A DNA stretch of 64,000 bases from Streptomyces longwoodensis (GTDB lineage: Bacteria; Actinomycetota; Actinomycetes; Streptomycetales; Streptomycetaceae). Below, in pieces: positions 39,901 to 49,200 of this stretch (the first letter of the stretch is position 1; each line of letters opens with the position of its first letter). The translations under genes were made by a program, and so were the position numbers. The DNA lies in assembly GCF_001514125.1 (NCBI RefSeq), contig NZ_KQ948557.1, positions 294,138 to 358,137 of the forward strand, in the 5' to 3' direction. The notes under the pieces were generated by a model. That model saw only the letters and a program-made list of their open reading frames with translations. It ran no database searches and was not told the origin of the DNA.

Positions 39901-41169
39901 CAGCAGATCGTTGGCCTGACTGGCCAGCCGGGCGGCACTCGCAGCGGCGTCGCAGGCGTCCTGGGCTGTCTCGCGACAGGCCTGCGCGGTGCGCTGTTCT
40001 TCTTCACGTGCGGCGTGTGCGGTGTTCAGCGCGGTGCTGGAGACCGTTCTGAGGGCCTGCAGGGTACTGAGGCGTTCGCTGAGTTCGCGGGCTGCCTTGT
40101 ACTCGCTCGACTGCCTGACGCCGTTGACGGTGGCCGCGAGTTCCTCCGCGTATCCGCCCAGCTCGGCGGCCTCGGCCTCGGCGGCGCCATGGTTGTGGAC
40201 GAGCCGGGTGTGCTCGGACTCCAACCGGTTGGCGTCCGTGTCCGCCTGCCGGGCGTCCAGGGCGGCCTCCTTCGCGCGCTCAGCTGTAGCGAGACACACC
40301 CCGGCGGCGTAGCGGGTGTAGACCTTCAGGAAGTCGGAGACGTAGCCATAGGCGGCCTCCAGTCGGGCCAGGGCGGCTCGGGTTTCTTCCAGACCGTCGA
40401 GTTCCTCGCCCGCGGTGGCGATGGCCTTCTCGGACAGCGGAGGCAGGGCGTCGGAGAGAATCTGCGGCAGGCGGCCTTCGTCGATGCGGTTGCCCACGTC
40501 GGGGGAGCGCAGGGTGTGCAGCAGCTGAAGCAGCCCGGCATACCGTTCGCGCCCCTGGTCGCCGTGGAGCCCGAAGACGGCCGCGCGGACGCGGTCGCGG
40601 TGGGTGTCGGGGGAGGAGGTCAGTCGGTCTGCGCCGATGGCCTGGGCCAGGCCTTCCTTGGACAGCGGGATGCGCCCGGTATCGAGCAGCGCCAGGTCGT
40701 GGTCGACGCGCAGGGGGGTGAGGAAGTACCAGGCCTTGGCCTCACTCGTACTGTGCGAGTAGCGGATGAGGGCCCCGACGGTCAGGTAACGCTCCTGGAG
40801 TCCGTCGTCCGCCGTGCGGGCCAGTTCAACCCAGACATAGCCCAACCGGTTCGCCTGGCCCTGGCCGCCGGCCCGCATCAGGTCCTCCAGACGGACCTTG
40901 CCCGACCCGGTGGCGTCCATACGCCGGCGGTCGGCGTCCAGCACGAACGGCAGGAGCATCTCCAACGCCCTTGATTTGCCGGACCCGTTGGACCCGCGCA
41001 GCACGAGGCGGCCACCGGACAGGGCGAAGCGCTGGTCGTAGTAGTACCAGACGTTGACGATGCCGGCCCTGTGCAGGCGCCACCGGTGCGGATGGTCTCC
41101 GCCGGCAAGCTGCAGGGACCGTGCCTGGTCAGCGGGCAGGCGCGGGGCGGGGAACGCGAGGGTAGTCAC
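36943..41169 (-). CDS. jetC: Wadjet type III JetC-like SMC ATPase (TIGR02680)
   Basis: 1408 residues from GTG 41169, which overlaps the jetB stop; it is chosen over longer in-frame extensions because of that coupling. Walker A is GSNGSGKS at 59-66, the ABC signature LSQGE starts near 1298, and Walker B LILLDDAF is at about 1331-1338, followed by the H-loop (MTGHALWGF). Between them are about 900 residues of Ala/Glu/Arg-rich coiled coil with a central hinge-like globular break (around residues 690-790, PALPGWLGERPPHAVALWQL). It is the loop-extruding motor that detects small circular DNA such as plasmids. The head and coils are full length with no visible defect. Confidence 0.9.
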   Translation of the reverse strand: MTTLAFPAPRLPADQARSLQLAGGDHPHRWRLHRAGIVNVWYYYDQRFALSGGRLVLRGSNGSGKSRALEMLLPFVLDADRRRMDATGSGKVRLEDLMRAGGQGQANRLGYVWVELARTADDGLQERYLTVGALIRYSHSTSEAKAWYFLTPLRVDHDLALLDTGRIPLSKEGLAQAIGADRLTSSPDTHRDRVRAAVFGLHGDQGRERYAGLLQLLHTLRSPDVGNRIDEGRLPQILSDALPPLSEKAIATAGEELDGLEETRAALARLEAAYGYVSDFLKVYTRYAAGVCLATAERAKEAALDARQADTDANRLESEHTRLVHNHGAAEAEAAELGGYAEELAATVNGVRQSSEYKAARELSERLSTLQALRTVSSTALNTAHAAREEEQRTAQACRETAQDACDAAASAARLASQANDLLARTGLNLSLPAAVHLQMQDPSPIVEAVRTGIDHDPEPVTRPAPARLVPEPDSVLGSVEALGEASRALRATAASRAQQAAARADEARQLASEREKVLRTQDRADDAAQAASAAEETARTRAADRDREAAGLAAAWRTWTAAALTRQLLGDIDWHATALAPLLDDVDALAGEDLEPAQAEQELALLDATAQQAAAPARARHAQQIAELAAQAAQDQLQRQELLAEAEQLRSEQDLPPALPGWLGERPPHAVALWQLLDFKPGVDEKVQAGVEGALLASGLLYGEVTAGGEVRAGDGQLLLSARGPRALRSVRALLAPAETAIDAAVVNAVLDRIALEPGHPTWVSPDGSWGNGPLTGGHRPVAARFIGAAARAAARAARLVEIDGLLQQVQQRAQERSEHHEVLEEASKALEEHLVRAPRSARLATLRLQATAAREQIVACRKEARALAEEAERMQRAWAARHRSHQEICAALGMPEDVDGLLAVRGYALQAQTACSSVDHGAETVTGHLDRYRTALGRLDTVRERRTHAEETAESAWLIWSREAAALAALREALGADPEQVHRRLTEAEAELTRTEERLRHCRSQILTLTGLVASAEEKAQGAREKAVRATTFLAQQAQALHQRLGHPSIAVALAPGTQPPPELRSQDAAADDVLAAVRQVRAAVQQPDSTADATALMRALSLLERNTAGAYDITVTVEDDLHVVELTDATGRRHIADAAADLRERRDRGRGALTQRERTAFHNFVLGGMAEELRRRLKEAEELVKAMNTSLGSITTSHGIGVRIDWKLADAAGEHITHVKQLMRRDITVLRDAETEELINRLKTLVDESYSRDPEAGYATHLRTALDYRTWHVMDAIITGPERDRERKISRRAKLSQGETRFVSYVTLFAAADAYLSSLPDTGSALRLILLDDAFAKVDQRTIGELMALLVRLDLDFVMTGHALWGFFSDVPQMDTYEVRRDEGTAAVTTHVHWDGHTRRLQTVS

Positions 41170-42419
41170 GAAGCCTCTTCGGCTGAGGAGTCGGTGAACA
41201 GGGTGTCGGGTACGGGCAGGACGGGGCGGGGCGCGATACGTGGAGCCGCAGTGGTGTGGGGCTGGGGGCGGTAGCGGGCGGCCGCCGGGTGCAGGACGAG
41301 CCCGTCGGGCAGGCTGCGGGCCAGCGACATGGATTCCAGCAGTGCGACGACATCCTTCTGCAGACGGTCCGGGTCGCCGGTGTAGACGCCGGCCCAGGTC
41401 CGCGCGTAGCGGGCGGCGAGAGTCTCCAGTTCGGCGCGCACGGCCTCCCACGAGGCCAGCAGCCCGGGAACGCCGGGGGCACCGGGAACGTGCTGTCCTG
41501 CGGTGGGGCGGGCCAGGTCGGTGAGGGCGTCGGTGAGCAGGAGCGCCGCCTGGCGCACGGTGCCGGCTCCGGGGTACGCGGTGTCGCTGAGCGTGCCTTC
41601 GGCGTCGTAGGCGAGGGCACCTTCGGCCCGCACCTCCAGGGTCAGTCCGAAGTGTTCCTCCAGCAGGCGGGTGAGCTCGGAGCGTTCCCGGGACAGCACG
41701 TCACGCTCCTCTTCGGGGAGTTCCTCGCGTCTGACCAGAGGGTTTTCCACCAGACGCCGGCGCAGGCTGCGCCGGGGCTCGGGGAGCGTGTCCGGCTGGC
41801 GGTCCGCAAGGTCTTCGAGGCGGGTGACATCGCGCAGCGGCCGGGGCAGCACGTGCGGCAGCAGGGCGCGGTGCACGTGCAACAGGGCTTCCTCGCGGCG
41901 CTCCCCCCAGGCTGCCAGCGATCCTTCGGCCTCGGTCAGCACCCCCCAGTCGACGAGGAGCCCGATGGCCTGCACCAGTCTCCGGTTCTCCGCGGGGGTG
42001 TCGCGCAGGTCGACACCGGCCGACACTGCATCCGCCCGTACCTGTTCCACCAGCGCGGACACCAAGAGCCATTCCCCGGTTCCGGGGGTCAGTAGTCCCG
42101 CGCACACCAGGCACAGCAGCGCGTAGGTCTGGGGGGTGAACGCGGGGCTGTCTCCCCGCTGTACGGGCCGAGGCGGGCTGTCGCTGCTGGGCGGGGTCTT
42201 CACCAGCCGGGCGAAGGAGTGCTCGACGATGAGGTGGTAGCCCAGCAGCCGGCCGAAGCTGGAGCGCAGGGCGGTGGCGTGCCTGCGGACCAGCGCGAGC
42301 TGGTCCGGCTGCTGGTGCAGCGTGAGAATGGGCCGGGCCAACAGGATGCGTGCGGCCAGACGCCGTTCGGCCGCATCGTGGGCAGCGGTGGATGCCGTCG
42401 GCGGCGGGCTCGTCCTCAC
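41166..42419 (-). CDS. jetB: Wadjet type III JetB-like kite protein (TIGR02678/DUF2398)
   Basis: 417 residues, GTG 42419 overlapping the jetA stop (GTGA). Conserved-looking features are AARILLARPILT, LVRRHATALRSSFGRLLGYH, FARLVKTPP, YALLCLVCAGLLTPG and LLVDWGVLTEAEGS, typical of the DUF2398 winged-helix kite subunit that bridges the SMC heads and the kleisin. It is positioned between jetA and jetC, with 4-bp overlaps on both sides, which fits stoichiometric complex formation. Confidence 0.85.
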   Translation of the reverse strand: MRTSPPPTASTAAHDAAERRLAARILLARPILTLHQQPDQLALVRRHATALRSSFGRLLGYHLIVEHSFARLVKTPPSSDSPPRPVQRGDSPAFTPQTYALLCLVCAGLLTPGTGEWLLVSALVEQVRADAVSAGVDLRDTPAENRRLVQAIGLLVDWGVLTEAEGSLAAWGERREEALLHVHRALLPHVLPRPLRDVTRLEDLADRQPDTLPEPRRSLRRRLVENPLVRREELPEEERDVLSRERSELTRLLEEHFGLTLEVRAEGALAYDAEGTLSDTAYPGAGTVRQAALLLTDALTDLARPTAGQHVPGAPGVPGLLASWEAVRAELETLAARYARTWAGVYTGDPDRLQKDVVALLESMSLARSLPDGLVLHPAAARYRPQPHTTAAPRIAPRPVLPVPDTLFTDSSAEEAS

Positions 42420-44011
42420 AGCTGCTGGCCCTCCTGCCGGAGTGCGTCATTGCCCTCATCGCCGTCGGTGCCGGCTTCGTCCGGGGAAGCGCTGGCCGCG
42501 GCGGCGCTGGGGCGCGAGGCGTACAGCCTGAGGCGGAAGAACGTGACGTCGCCGTCGTCGGAGCGGGTGACCGTGGGGCTGTCGGAGTCTTCCGCGTGCA
42601 CGGTCACCCGGAGGTCGAAATCGTCTGCGCGTCCGGGGCCCCGGGCAGCGAAACCGTGGTCGGCGGCTTCCGACTGCTTGTCCAGCAGCAGGTCGCGGGC
42701 GGAGGGAGTCAGGCGCTGTTCGTGCAGTTCTCCGGCCGCGGCGAGTTCGTCGGCGGCCGCCTGCCGTGCGGCCGCCTCCTGTGCGGCCTCCTCCTGCAGC
42801 CGCACGATGTCCATGCCCGGGTCGGGGACCTGGGAGGAGCGTCCGCGCGCGGCGCGGTCGCCGCGTTCGCGCAGGGAGACCGGCACGTCCACCGGGCGCG
42901 CGTCCCACCAGGACGTGGAGGCGGTGTCGCGGGGGTCGAGTTCGTCCGGGCCGAAGCCCAGATGGCGGGCGGAGTAGGTGCCGAACGAGGCGGCGAAGCC
43001 GCGGTGCGCCTCCTCGACGCTGGCCTCGGCGAACAGGGTGGCCAGGTGCAGCAGATCGCTGCGGCGCGCGCCGCCGGTACCGCCGGAGGTGAGCATGCGG
43101 CGGGCGTTGGTCAGCAGCTGTCCCAGTGCCTTCTCGGCGGTCGCTCGCAGATGGGCCGGGCCCGACTGGCCGCTGTCGCCCCGGTACCAGGACAACAGTT
43201 CGCTCCAGTCCCCGCGTTGGCGTCCGGGCAGCCGTTCGACGGGGGTTCCGTCCGGGGAGGCCAGGGTGGGCAGCGAGTCGAGCGCGGCCAGGACATGGTC
43301 CACCAGCGGCAGCAGCTCCTCAAGACGATGCCGTACGGCGGGGGAGTGGCGGGAGACGTCGGTGTCGATGAGGTGGACGTATTCCAGCAGCAGCCCCTTG
43401 AAGGTGGAGTACTCCTCACCGGCCAGGTCGTAGCGCGCCAGCACGGAAGCCAGGTAGGCGTAGAACTGGCGGACGGTGTCGGTGAAGTAGGTGTGGCTGG
43501 TGAAGACGGTGGTGACGTCGGCCGCCAGTGCATCGGCGTCGATGGCGCGAGGATTGCGTGCCTGCGCGAGGATGTTCTTCAGTAACAAGGCCATGCTGCC
43601 CAGCAGTTCGCGGGCCACTTCCCGGGCGCCGTCCCGTCTGTTGAGGAGTTCGGTGACCTGCTCGTGCACCAGGGCACCGAGCTGGGTCACCTGGAAGCGG
43701 ACTCGGGAGTGGGTCAGGGCGGCGATGGTGGGAACCCGCGGGTCGCGGGCGACCGGCAGCAGGTTGCCCCAGCCCACCAGGCTGTAGCAGCGCGTCTCGG
43801 CGTCCTCGACGGACAGGACGATGCCGCGCTCGGCCAGGCTCTCGCTGACCTCGGCCGCAGACAGGTCGGTGAGCAGCGTTCGGGTGAACTGGTCCATGAC
43901 GGCGATGTATTCGGCCGCGTACCGGTCGGCGGTGACGTAGCGGTACAGGTCCCGCCGTCCGTCGCGCTCTGCCGCCAGGCTGTCCTCGTCCGTGCTGTCG
44001 TCAGTCGTCAC
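42416..44011 (-). CDS. jetA: Wadjet type III JetA-like kleisin (TIGR02677/DUF2397)
   Basis: 531 residues from GTG 44011 (TTDDSTDEDSLAAERDGRRD), preceded by GGAGGGGGATCAGGG; longer in-frame starts lack a ribosome site. Motifs typical of DUF2397 are YRYVTADRYAAEYIAVMDQF, LVGWGNLLPVARDPRVPTIA, and EEYSTFKGLLLEYVHLIDTD. It is the first gene of jetABCD and acts as the kleisin that closes the JetC ring. A 155-bp leader region upstream contains a GTTTC-TTGC-GAAAC dyad that shares TTGCGAAA with the xre promoter. Confidence 0.85.
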   Translation of the reverse strand: MTTDDSTDEDSLAAERDGRRDLYRYVTADRYAAEYIAVMDQFTRTLLTDLSAAEVSESLAERGIVLSVEDAETRCYSLVGWGNLLPVARDPRVPTIAALTHSRVRFQVTQLGALVHEQVTELLNRRDGAREVARELLGSMALLLKNILAQARNPRAIDADALAADVTTVFTSHTYFTDTVRQFYAYLASVLARYDLAGEEYSTFKGLLLEYVHLIDTDVSRHSPAVRHRLEELLPLVDHVLAALDSLPTLASPDGTPVERLPGRQRGDWSELLSWYRGDSGQSGPAHLRATAEKALGQLLTNARRMLTSGGTGGARRSDLLHLATLFAEASVEEAHRGFAASFGTYSARHLGFGPDELDPRDTASTSWWDARPVDVPVSLRERGDRAARGRSSQVPDPGMDIVRLQEEAAQEAAARQAAADELAAAGELHEQRLTPSARDLLLDKQSEAADHGFAARGPGRADDFDLRVTVHAEDSDSPTVTRSDDGDVTFFRLRLYASRPSAAAASASPDEAGTDGDEGNDALRQEGQQL

Positions 44012-44090
44012 CCCTGATCCCCCTCCGGGCTCGGTACGGGCCGCAAGGGGCCAGGAAGCGCTGAAAGTTAGGTTAGTTACGGCCGTTGTG

Positions 44091-44104
44091 GTTTCTTGCG
44101 AAAC
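44091..44104. promoter_or_regulatory. Dyad upstream of jetA sharing a motif with the xre operator
   Basis: GTTTC-TTGC-GAAAC on the plus strand, 80 bp upstream of the jetA GTG. The octamer TTGCGAAA also occurs in the operator-like palindrome before the XRE-ImmA gene at 45895-45911. Possible common regulation of the Wadjet operon; weak evidence. Confidence 0.3.
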
Positions 44105-44166
44105 GATCGGAAAGGACCGAAAGTGCTCGCTTGTGATCGGCTGCTGGCCGGACGGCACGCGGCCGG

Positions 44167-44709
44167 TCAGGTCAGCAGGTCCCGGGCGCTGGCCGGTATC
44201 TCCACATGCTCACCGGCGGCCCGCATACGTTGCAGCAGACGGTATGCCTCGGTATGGGTGATGTCGCCCATGCTGCAGCCGTACGCCAGGACGTCCTTGG
44301 TCTGCCACGTGGTGATGCCCTTGCGGCGGGCCAGATCGCACGCGGCGCGGTCGTCGCTCAGCCAGTAGGAGCCCTTGAACTCGGGCCAGTTCTGGATGAC
44401 ATGGAGGGTCTGGGCCTCGCCCAGGTGCTGCCGGGGCGTGCCGGGCGCACCGCCGAACGCCGCCCGGCGCACCCTCTCCACGATGTCCGCCTCGGTGTCG
44501 TCGTCGATGACCAGCGGATCGCCGAGCCAGCTGTCGGCGGAGACGTCGGCCAACCGCGCATGGGCGCACTGCGCCGACCGGTGTGCTTCGTAGGCGACGG
44601 CCTCGGTCCATCGCCCACGACCGTCGAGAACGGCCCGCAGCAGGCCGAGCGCGTCGGCGGCGGCGAAGTTGCACAGGACGGTGTTGTCGGGAAACCACCA
44701 CAAAGTCAC
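44167..44709 (-). CDS. PIN-like nuclease paired with XRE-ImmA protein
   Basis: 180 residues from GTG 44709 (TLWWFPDNTVLCNFAAADAL), overlapping the stop of the upstream XRE-ImmA gene. PIN-type acidic residues can be placed: Asp in FPDNTVL, Glu in AVAYEAHRSA, and Asp in YWLSDDRAACDLARRKGI. PIN domains are RNases, often toxins; the coupled regulator/protease gene would be the control partner. It lies just upstream of the jetA leader on the same strand, so the pair may also read into the Wadjet operon. Confidence 0.6.
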   Translation of the reverse strand: MTLWWFPDNTVLCNFAAADALGLLRAVLDGRGRWTEAVAYEAHRSAQCAHARLADVSADSWLGDPLVIDDDTEADIVERVRRAAFGGAPGTPRQHLGEAQTLHVIQNWPEFKGSYWLSDDRAACDLARRKGITTWQTKDVLAYGCSMGDITHTEAYRLLQRMRAAGEHVEIPASARDLLT

Positions 44710-45875
44710 GGGGAGAAGGCCAGTTCTGCAGGACTGGTCGCCGAGATGCCGTGTGGCCCGCCGTCCGGCGTGCCGGGACCCGGATGGAACAGGTCCAGCA
44801 GCTGGTCGGGGTCCATCCCGGTCACGGTGGCGACGAGGCGGATGCTGATGTCTCCGCGCACGTAGGCGCAGATGGCCAGTTTGGCCAGGCGGGTGGAGTA
44901 CCAGCCGTCCCGGGCCTGCTGGGCGTGCTGCATGTGACGCCCCGGGTCGCCGGCGTGCACGGCTGCCATGCGGGTGGTGCAGGCCGACCAGCGGCGGCGT
45001 TCGTCGTCGCCGATGATCTCCAGTGTGCGCAGCCGGGTCGCCATGGCGCTGGGGGAGACCAGGTACGCCCAGGAGAGCGCCAACAATGTGTGCTTGTCCA
45101 GACGGGGCCGCGCCGCGACCTCCTTGAGCAGTTCGGCGCGCGGCATGAGCAGTTCGGCGGCGAAGGCGTTGGCCCGGATTTCCGCCCTGGTGCGGTCGGA
45201 GCCGGGCGCGACGTGCTCCGCGAGGGGACGGTCGGTGGCGTCCCCCGCCAGGATGTGCCCCAGTTCGTGGGCGAGGGTGAAGCGCTGGCGGGTCCACCAG
45301 TGCGTGCGGGCGACCAGGATGAGACGGAAGTCCCCCGAATCCCACGACAGACCGTCCAGATCGTCCGGCAGCTCGGCTGCCGCAGCGACGAGCCCGAAGG
45401 TCTGCTCCCACTGCTCGGCCAGGGCCCGCGCGGTCAGGCCGCGTGGACTGCGGCCGATCCTGGTTTCTGCCTTCATGGCCAGTTCCACGCCCTGCCGGAT
45501 CGGGTCGTCACCTGCTGGGACGGCAGACAGGGCGGGAAGCTCGATGCGGTAGTCGATGCCGGCGAGCGCGTCGACGACCTCGGCAAGACGCAGCGCAGCC
45601 GCCCGGGCGTCGTCCGATGCCGCGCCCGCCCCTGTCCGGGTGCGGGCCGCCACGCCGGCCGCCGTGCGCGGTTGTGTGCCGTGCAGCAGCCAGTCGACGG
45701 TGGTGTGCCCCTGCTCGGCGATCAGAGCAAGTTCCAGCGAGGTGAAGCGCCGCGTGCCGCTCAGGGACTTGCTGAGTTTGTCCGCGGTGATTCCGATGCG
45801 CCGGGCGAACTCCGCATGGTTCTCGCCGACGCCCTCGAGTACCTGGCGCACCCGCGCATTCAACGATTCCGTCAT
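44706..45875 (-). CDS. XRE-family regulator fused to ImmA/IrrE metallopeptidase
   Basis: 389 residues, ATG 45875. An N-terminal helix-turn-helix (about 18-62: HAEFARRIGITADKLSKSLS) is followed by a linker and a ImmA/IrrE zinc peptidase domain with HELGH at 203-207 and a downstream Glu in RAEIRANAFAAELLMP. Such fusions repress mobile-element or toxin genes and are relieved by proteolysis. The promoter (TTGCGG, 17 bp, TACGGT) ends 6 nt before the ATG and its -35 is covered by a palindrome, consistent with leaderless, self-repressed expression. The gene overlaps the PIN-like gene. Confidence 0.8.
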   Translation of the reverse strand: MTESLNARVRQVLEGVGENHAEFARRIGITADKLSKSLSGTRRFTSLELALIAEQGHTTVDWLLHGTQPRTAAGVAARTRTGAGAASDDARAAALRLAEVVDALAGIDYRIELPALSAVPAGDDPIRQGVELAMKAETRIGRSPRGLTARALAEQWEQTFGLVAAAAELPDDLDGLSWDSGDFRLILVARTHWWTRQRFTLAHELGHILAGDATDRPLAEHVAPGSDRTRAEIRANAFAAELLMPRAELLKEVAARPRLDKHTLLALSWAYLVSPSAMATRLRTLEIIGDDERRRWSACTTRMAAVHAGDPGRHMQHAQQARDGWYSTRLAKLAICAYVRGDISIRLVATVTGMDPDQLLDLFHPGPGTPDGGPHGISATSPAELAFSP

Positions 45876-45881
45876 TACCCC

Positions 45882-45911
45882 ACCGTAATCACGGGTTGCG
45901 AAAACCGCAAC
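45882..45911 (-). promoter_or_regulatory. Promoter and operator-like palindrome of the XRE-ImmA gene
   Basis: On the minus strand: -35 TTGCGG (45910-45905), a 17-bp spacer, -10 TACGGT (45887-45882), then 6 nt to the ATG. The palindrome GTTGCGGTTTTCGCAAC (45911-45895) overlaps the -35, a natural site for autorepression by the XRE domain. Confidence 0.6.
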
Positions 45912-46196
45912 GAAATGATCATGGCAGGCCGTGTTCGATCGCTCCTGGATATGACGGTGTCCCCCGGCGTCCGTAGGTGAAGAGCCGTGCTGTGTAACGA
46001 TCCCGGCCGACTCCCGTGACGGTGCCGCACGCAGCAGCGCCTGTACGGTGCTGCGCCCGGCTCCCCTCGCGGGCAGCTGCTGGCTCCGCTCTTGGTCATG
46101 ACGATTCCATTACGGGCCCCACGCTCCGGGCTCCTGCGGATCGAGAAAGTCTTGAGTGCGGTGTTCCTGCGGTCCGCCCGTTCCCGCGGAGGCGTT
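45912..46196. other. Intergenic sequence between sbcC terminator and xre promoter
   Basis: About 285 bp with no supported gene on either strand. Confidence 0.35.
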
Positions 46197-46238
46197 CAGC
46201 CGGTGTCCGCCCGAAGCGATTCGTGTGGACACCGGCTG
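46197..46238. terminator. Large nested hairpin after sbcC
   Basis: 12-bp perfect arms CAGCCGGTGTCC (46197-46208) and GGACACCGGCTG (46227-46238) enclose a second small hairpin CGAA-GCGA-TTCG. It lies 26 bp beyond the sbcC stop and is most simply the sbcCD terminator. Confidence 0.6.
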
Positions 46239-46264
46239 CCTTTCTCCCTGCCACGGCGGGGAGT

Positions 46265-49200
46265 TCAGGTGAGGTCCGCCAGGTTGTGATAGTCGCTGCG
46301 TACGAGGGCGTGATGTTCTTGCGGGGTCAGCCAGCGGGCAGTGGACCCTGATACATCCTTCTCCACCCACAGGACGTCGTTGACGCTCTCTGCGACGGGA
46401 TGGAGATGACTGATCACGCCCAGGAGCCTGTTGCTGCCGACATGAGTGCGCAGCACGGACAAAGCACTGTCGAGTGCTCCGGCATCCAATGTGGCGAACC
46501 CTTCGTCGAGGAAGAGGCTCTCCAGCCGGGCACTGGTGCGGCTGTGCAGCTCGACCAGGGCCATCGACAGGGCGAGTGAGGCTTGGAAGGTCTCCCCGCC
46601 CGAGAGGGTCCGGGGGCTGCGGGCCGTGTTGTTCTCGAGAGCGGCGATGCCGAAGTCCTCACTGAAGCCGAATCGGCCCGCCGACAGCTCCATGAGCAGC
46701 CGGCTTCCCAGAATGAACAGGGAACGTGTCCGCTGCTTCGTCAGATGACTGGGGAACGCAGAATCGCTTAGCTGATCGTACAGTCCGGCCCAGGCGGACC
46801 GCTCCTGCTTGCCGGCGGCGATCGCCGTCTGCAGTTTGAGAACGTGGGGAATCTGAGACAGCGCCTCGTCGCGGGCCGCTGCTGCCTGCACGGCCTCCTT
46901 TCTCAGTTCCCCCTCGTATTGATGGAAGGGGACCATGACCTCGGGATCGAACAGCAGATCTGTGGCGGCTGCGGGAAGCGCCGGCGCCTGAGAGACGAAG
47001 GGGATGAGAGCCTGGAATGCCGAAGTGGCCTTGGACGCCAGCGCGTCGATGGTCCCCTGAGTGCTGCGGTGCAAGGCGTCGAGCGCTTCGCGAAGCGCCG
47101 AGCAGGCCCCGTCGAGGGCGGTGGCGTAGGTCGCGACGTCGTGCGGGCTGTCCCACGCGCCGGGAGCATCGGGCAGACTGATCACGTTGCCCGGAAGCAG
47201 CCGCACCGCTGTGACGGCGGCGTCGGCGCGCAGTTCGAGGACGGTCTGCTGCCGGCGTAGCGGTTCGGCGACGCGTCGGCGGTGTTCGCCGGCTAGGGCC
47301 TGCTTCTGTTCGGTCACCTTCTGCAGGTCCCTGAGGGCCTGAGTATGGTCGCGCTCGAGTTCGCCGAGGCGGTCGAGATGGGCGGTCACCGCCGATGCGC
47401 AGGCGGTGATGGACTCCAAGGACGGCAGCGCGTCCGCGTCTGGGATGCTCATCTGCACCGGGCGCGGCAGCGCCGACAGCTGGGTGAGGAACTGCTGGCG
47501 TGCCTGAGTGAGACGCTGCTGTTCCCGTTGGGCCTTCATGCGGCCGTTTTTCAGTGCCTTGCGCTGCTGGGCGATCACTGACTGCCCGGCCTGGATCTCA
47601 CTCGCGGCCGACCGGGCGGTTTCGTCGGCGGCTTCGGCCAGGCGCTGCGCGTCCTCGATGCGCAGCCGGGCGTCCGGCAGCAGTGTGTCCAGAAGGGCCA
47701 GGCGTTCGGCGGCGCTCGGCGGCTTCTGGCCGAGGAACCCCTCGACAGCGGTGTTGACCGTGACGAGCAGGTGCGCGGCGAAGGACTCCGGAGCGTCGTG
47801 ACCGGTCAGGGCCGCTACGTTGAGGGCCTGCTGCTGAGCGGGAGAGAGCTGGGCGGCCAGACGGACGTGTGCGGCTTCGGCCTTTTCCCGGCACTCCTGT
47901 TCGTCCTGTTCGGCCTTGCGGATGTCGGCCTGGATCTCCTGCAGGGTGGTCAGTGAGTCATTGAAGGCCTTGGTGGCTGCCGTTTTGGCCTTCTTGGCCT
48001 GCCGCATGGCTTTGGGATCCTGCAGTGCGGGAGGGGTGTAGGAGGTGTCAAGGGTGTGGGTGCAGACCGGGCACTCGTCACCCGGCGCCAGTCCCGTTCC
48101 CGCGGTGTGGGCGGCTTCACCGCGCTGGAGGTCCTCCACCGCCTGTGAGGCCTGGTCCAGCAGGCTTTTCTGCTGCTCGGCAGCGTCAGCGGCTTCCGTT
48201 TTCGCGGCGGTGAGTTCTTCCTGCCTCTTTTGGGCGGCTGCCTGCCCGGTGCGGTGCTCGGCGACGGCTGCACCTTCCTCAAGGAGGACTTGCACGGTGC
48301 CCGTCAGCCGCTCCAGCGCTGACTTGGCCTCGTCGGCTTGCGCATAGGCCTTGTCGGCGCTCTCCCGGAGCCCGTCAAGCCCGGCTGCCTGTTCCGCGAG
48401 ACGTTCCTCCTCCTCCTTGACGGACTGTTCGTCCGTCTCGAGGCGGTCCAGGTCCTGACGCAGGTCCTGCTGCTGCTCGCCGAGGCCGTTCAGCAGCCCC
48501 GGGGCGCTCCTGAGCACTTCCGCCGCGGCGGAGAGCGCGGCGACAGTCAGGCCGGTGTCGCGGTCGGCCTCCAGCGTCGACTGCAACTGCTCACACCGCT
48601 GTGTGGCTTCTGCCTGAGCCGCCTCGAGGGCGTCCAGGTGTTCTTGCAGGAGGCGGTCGTCGGCGGCGAGCGCAGCGAGCGGCGCGTGGACGTCGGTGGT
48701 GGTGCGCTCGGTCAGAGCAGCCGATGCCCTGGCGGTATCCGTGCTCTGCTGCTGCAGGCCGTCGGCCTGGTGGCGCAGCTGACGCAGCGTCTCCAGGTGC
48801 CCGGCCAGGCCGGCCGCTGCCTTTTCAATCTCGGCCTGGCGGACGCCCAGACGGTGGGCGTCGCCTTCCGGATCCGGGAGCAGGTCGCCGCGGGCCTCGG
48901 CCGCCTTGAGCAGCAACTCGTCCAGCCGCGTCCGCTGGTCGGCGGCGCGCTGGCGTACCCGCTGGAGCTCGTCGATGCCCAACAGGGACCTCAACAGCTT
49001 GGTGCGGTCGGTGTCATTGGAGTTGAGGAGGGTGTCGAACTTGCCCTGGGGCAGCACGACGGCGCTCTTGAAGCTCCTGAAGTCCAGGTTGAGCAGTTCC
49101 TCGATGCGCTCGTTGACCCGCGTGGCACCGTTGACCGTCGTGCCCTCGCTGCTCAGGCTCACCTGAGGGACACTGCCGTTCTTTTTGCGGAAGATGCGGG

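Noticed and set aside
42350..43585. Plus-strand open frame opposite jetA
   Set aside because: It is the mirror of the jetA reading frame, a usual artefact in high-GC DNA.
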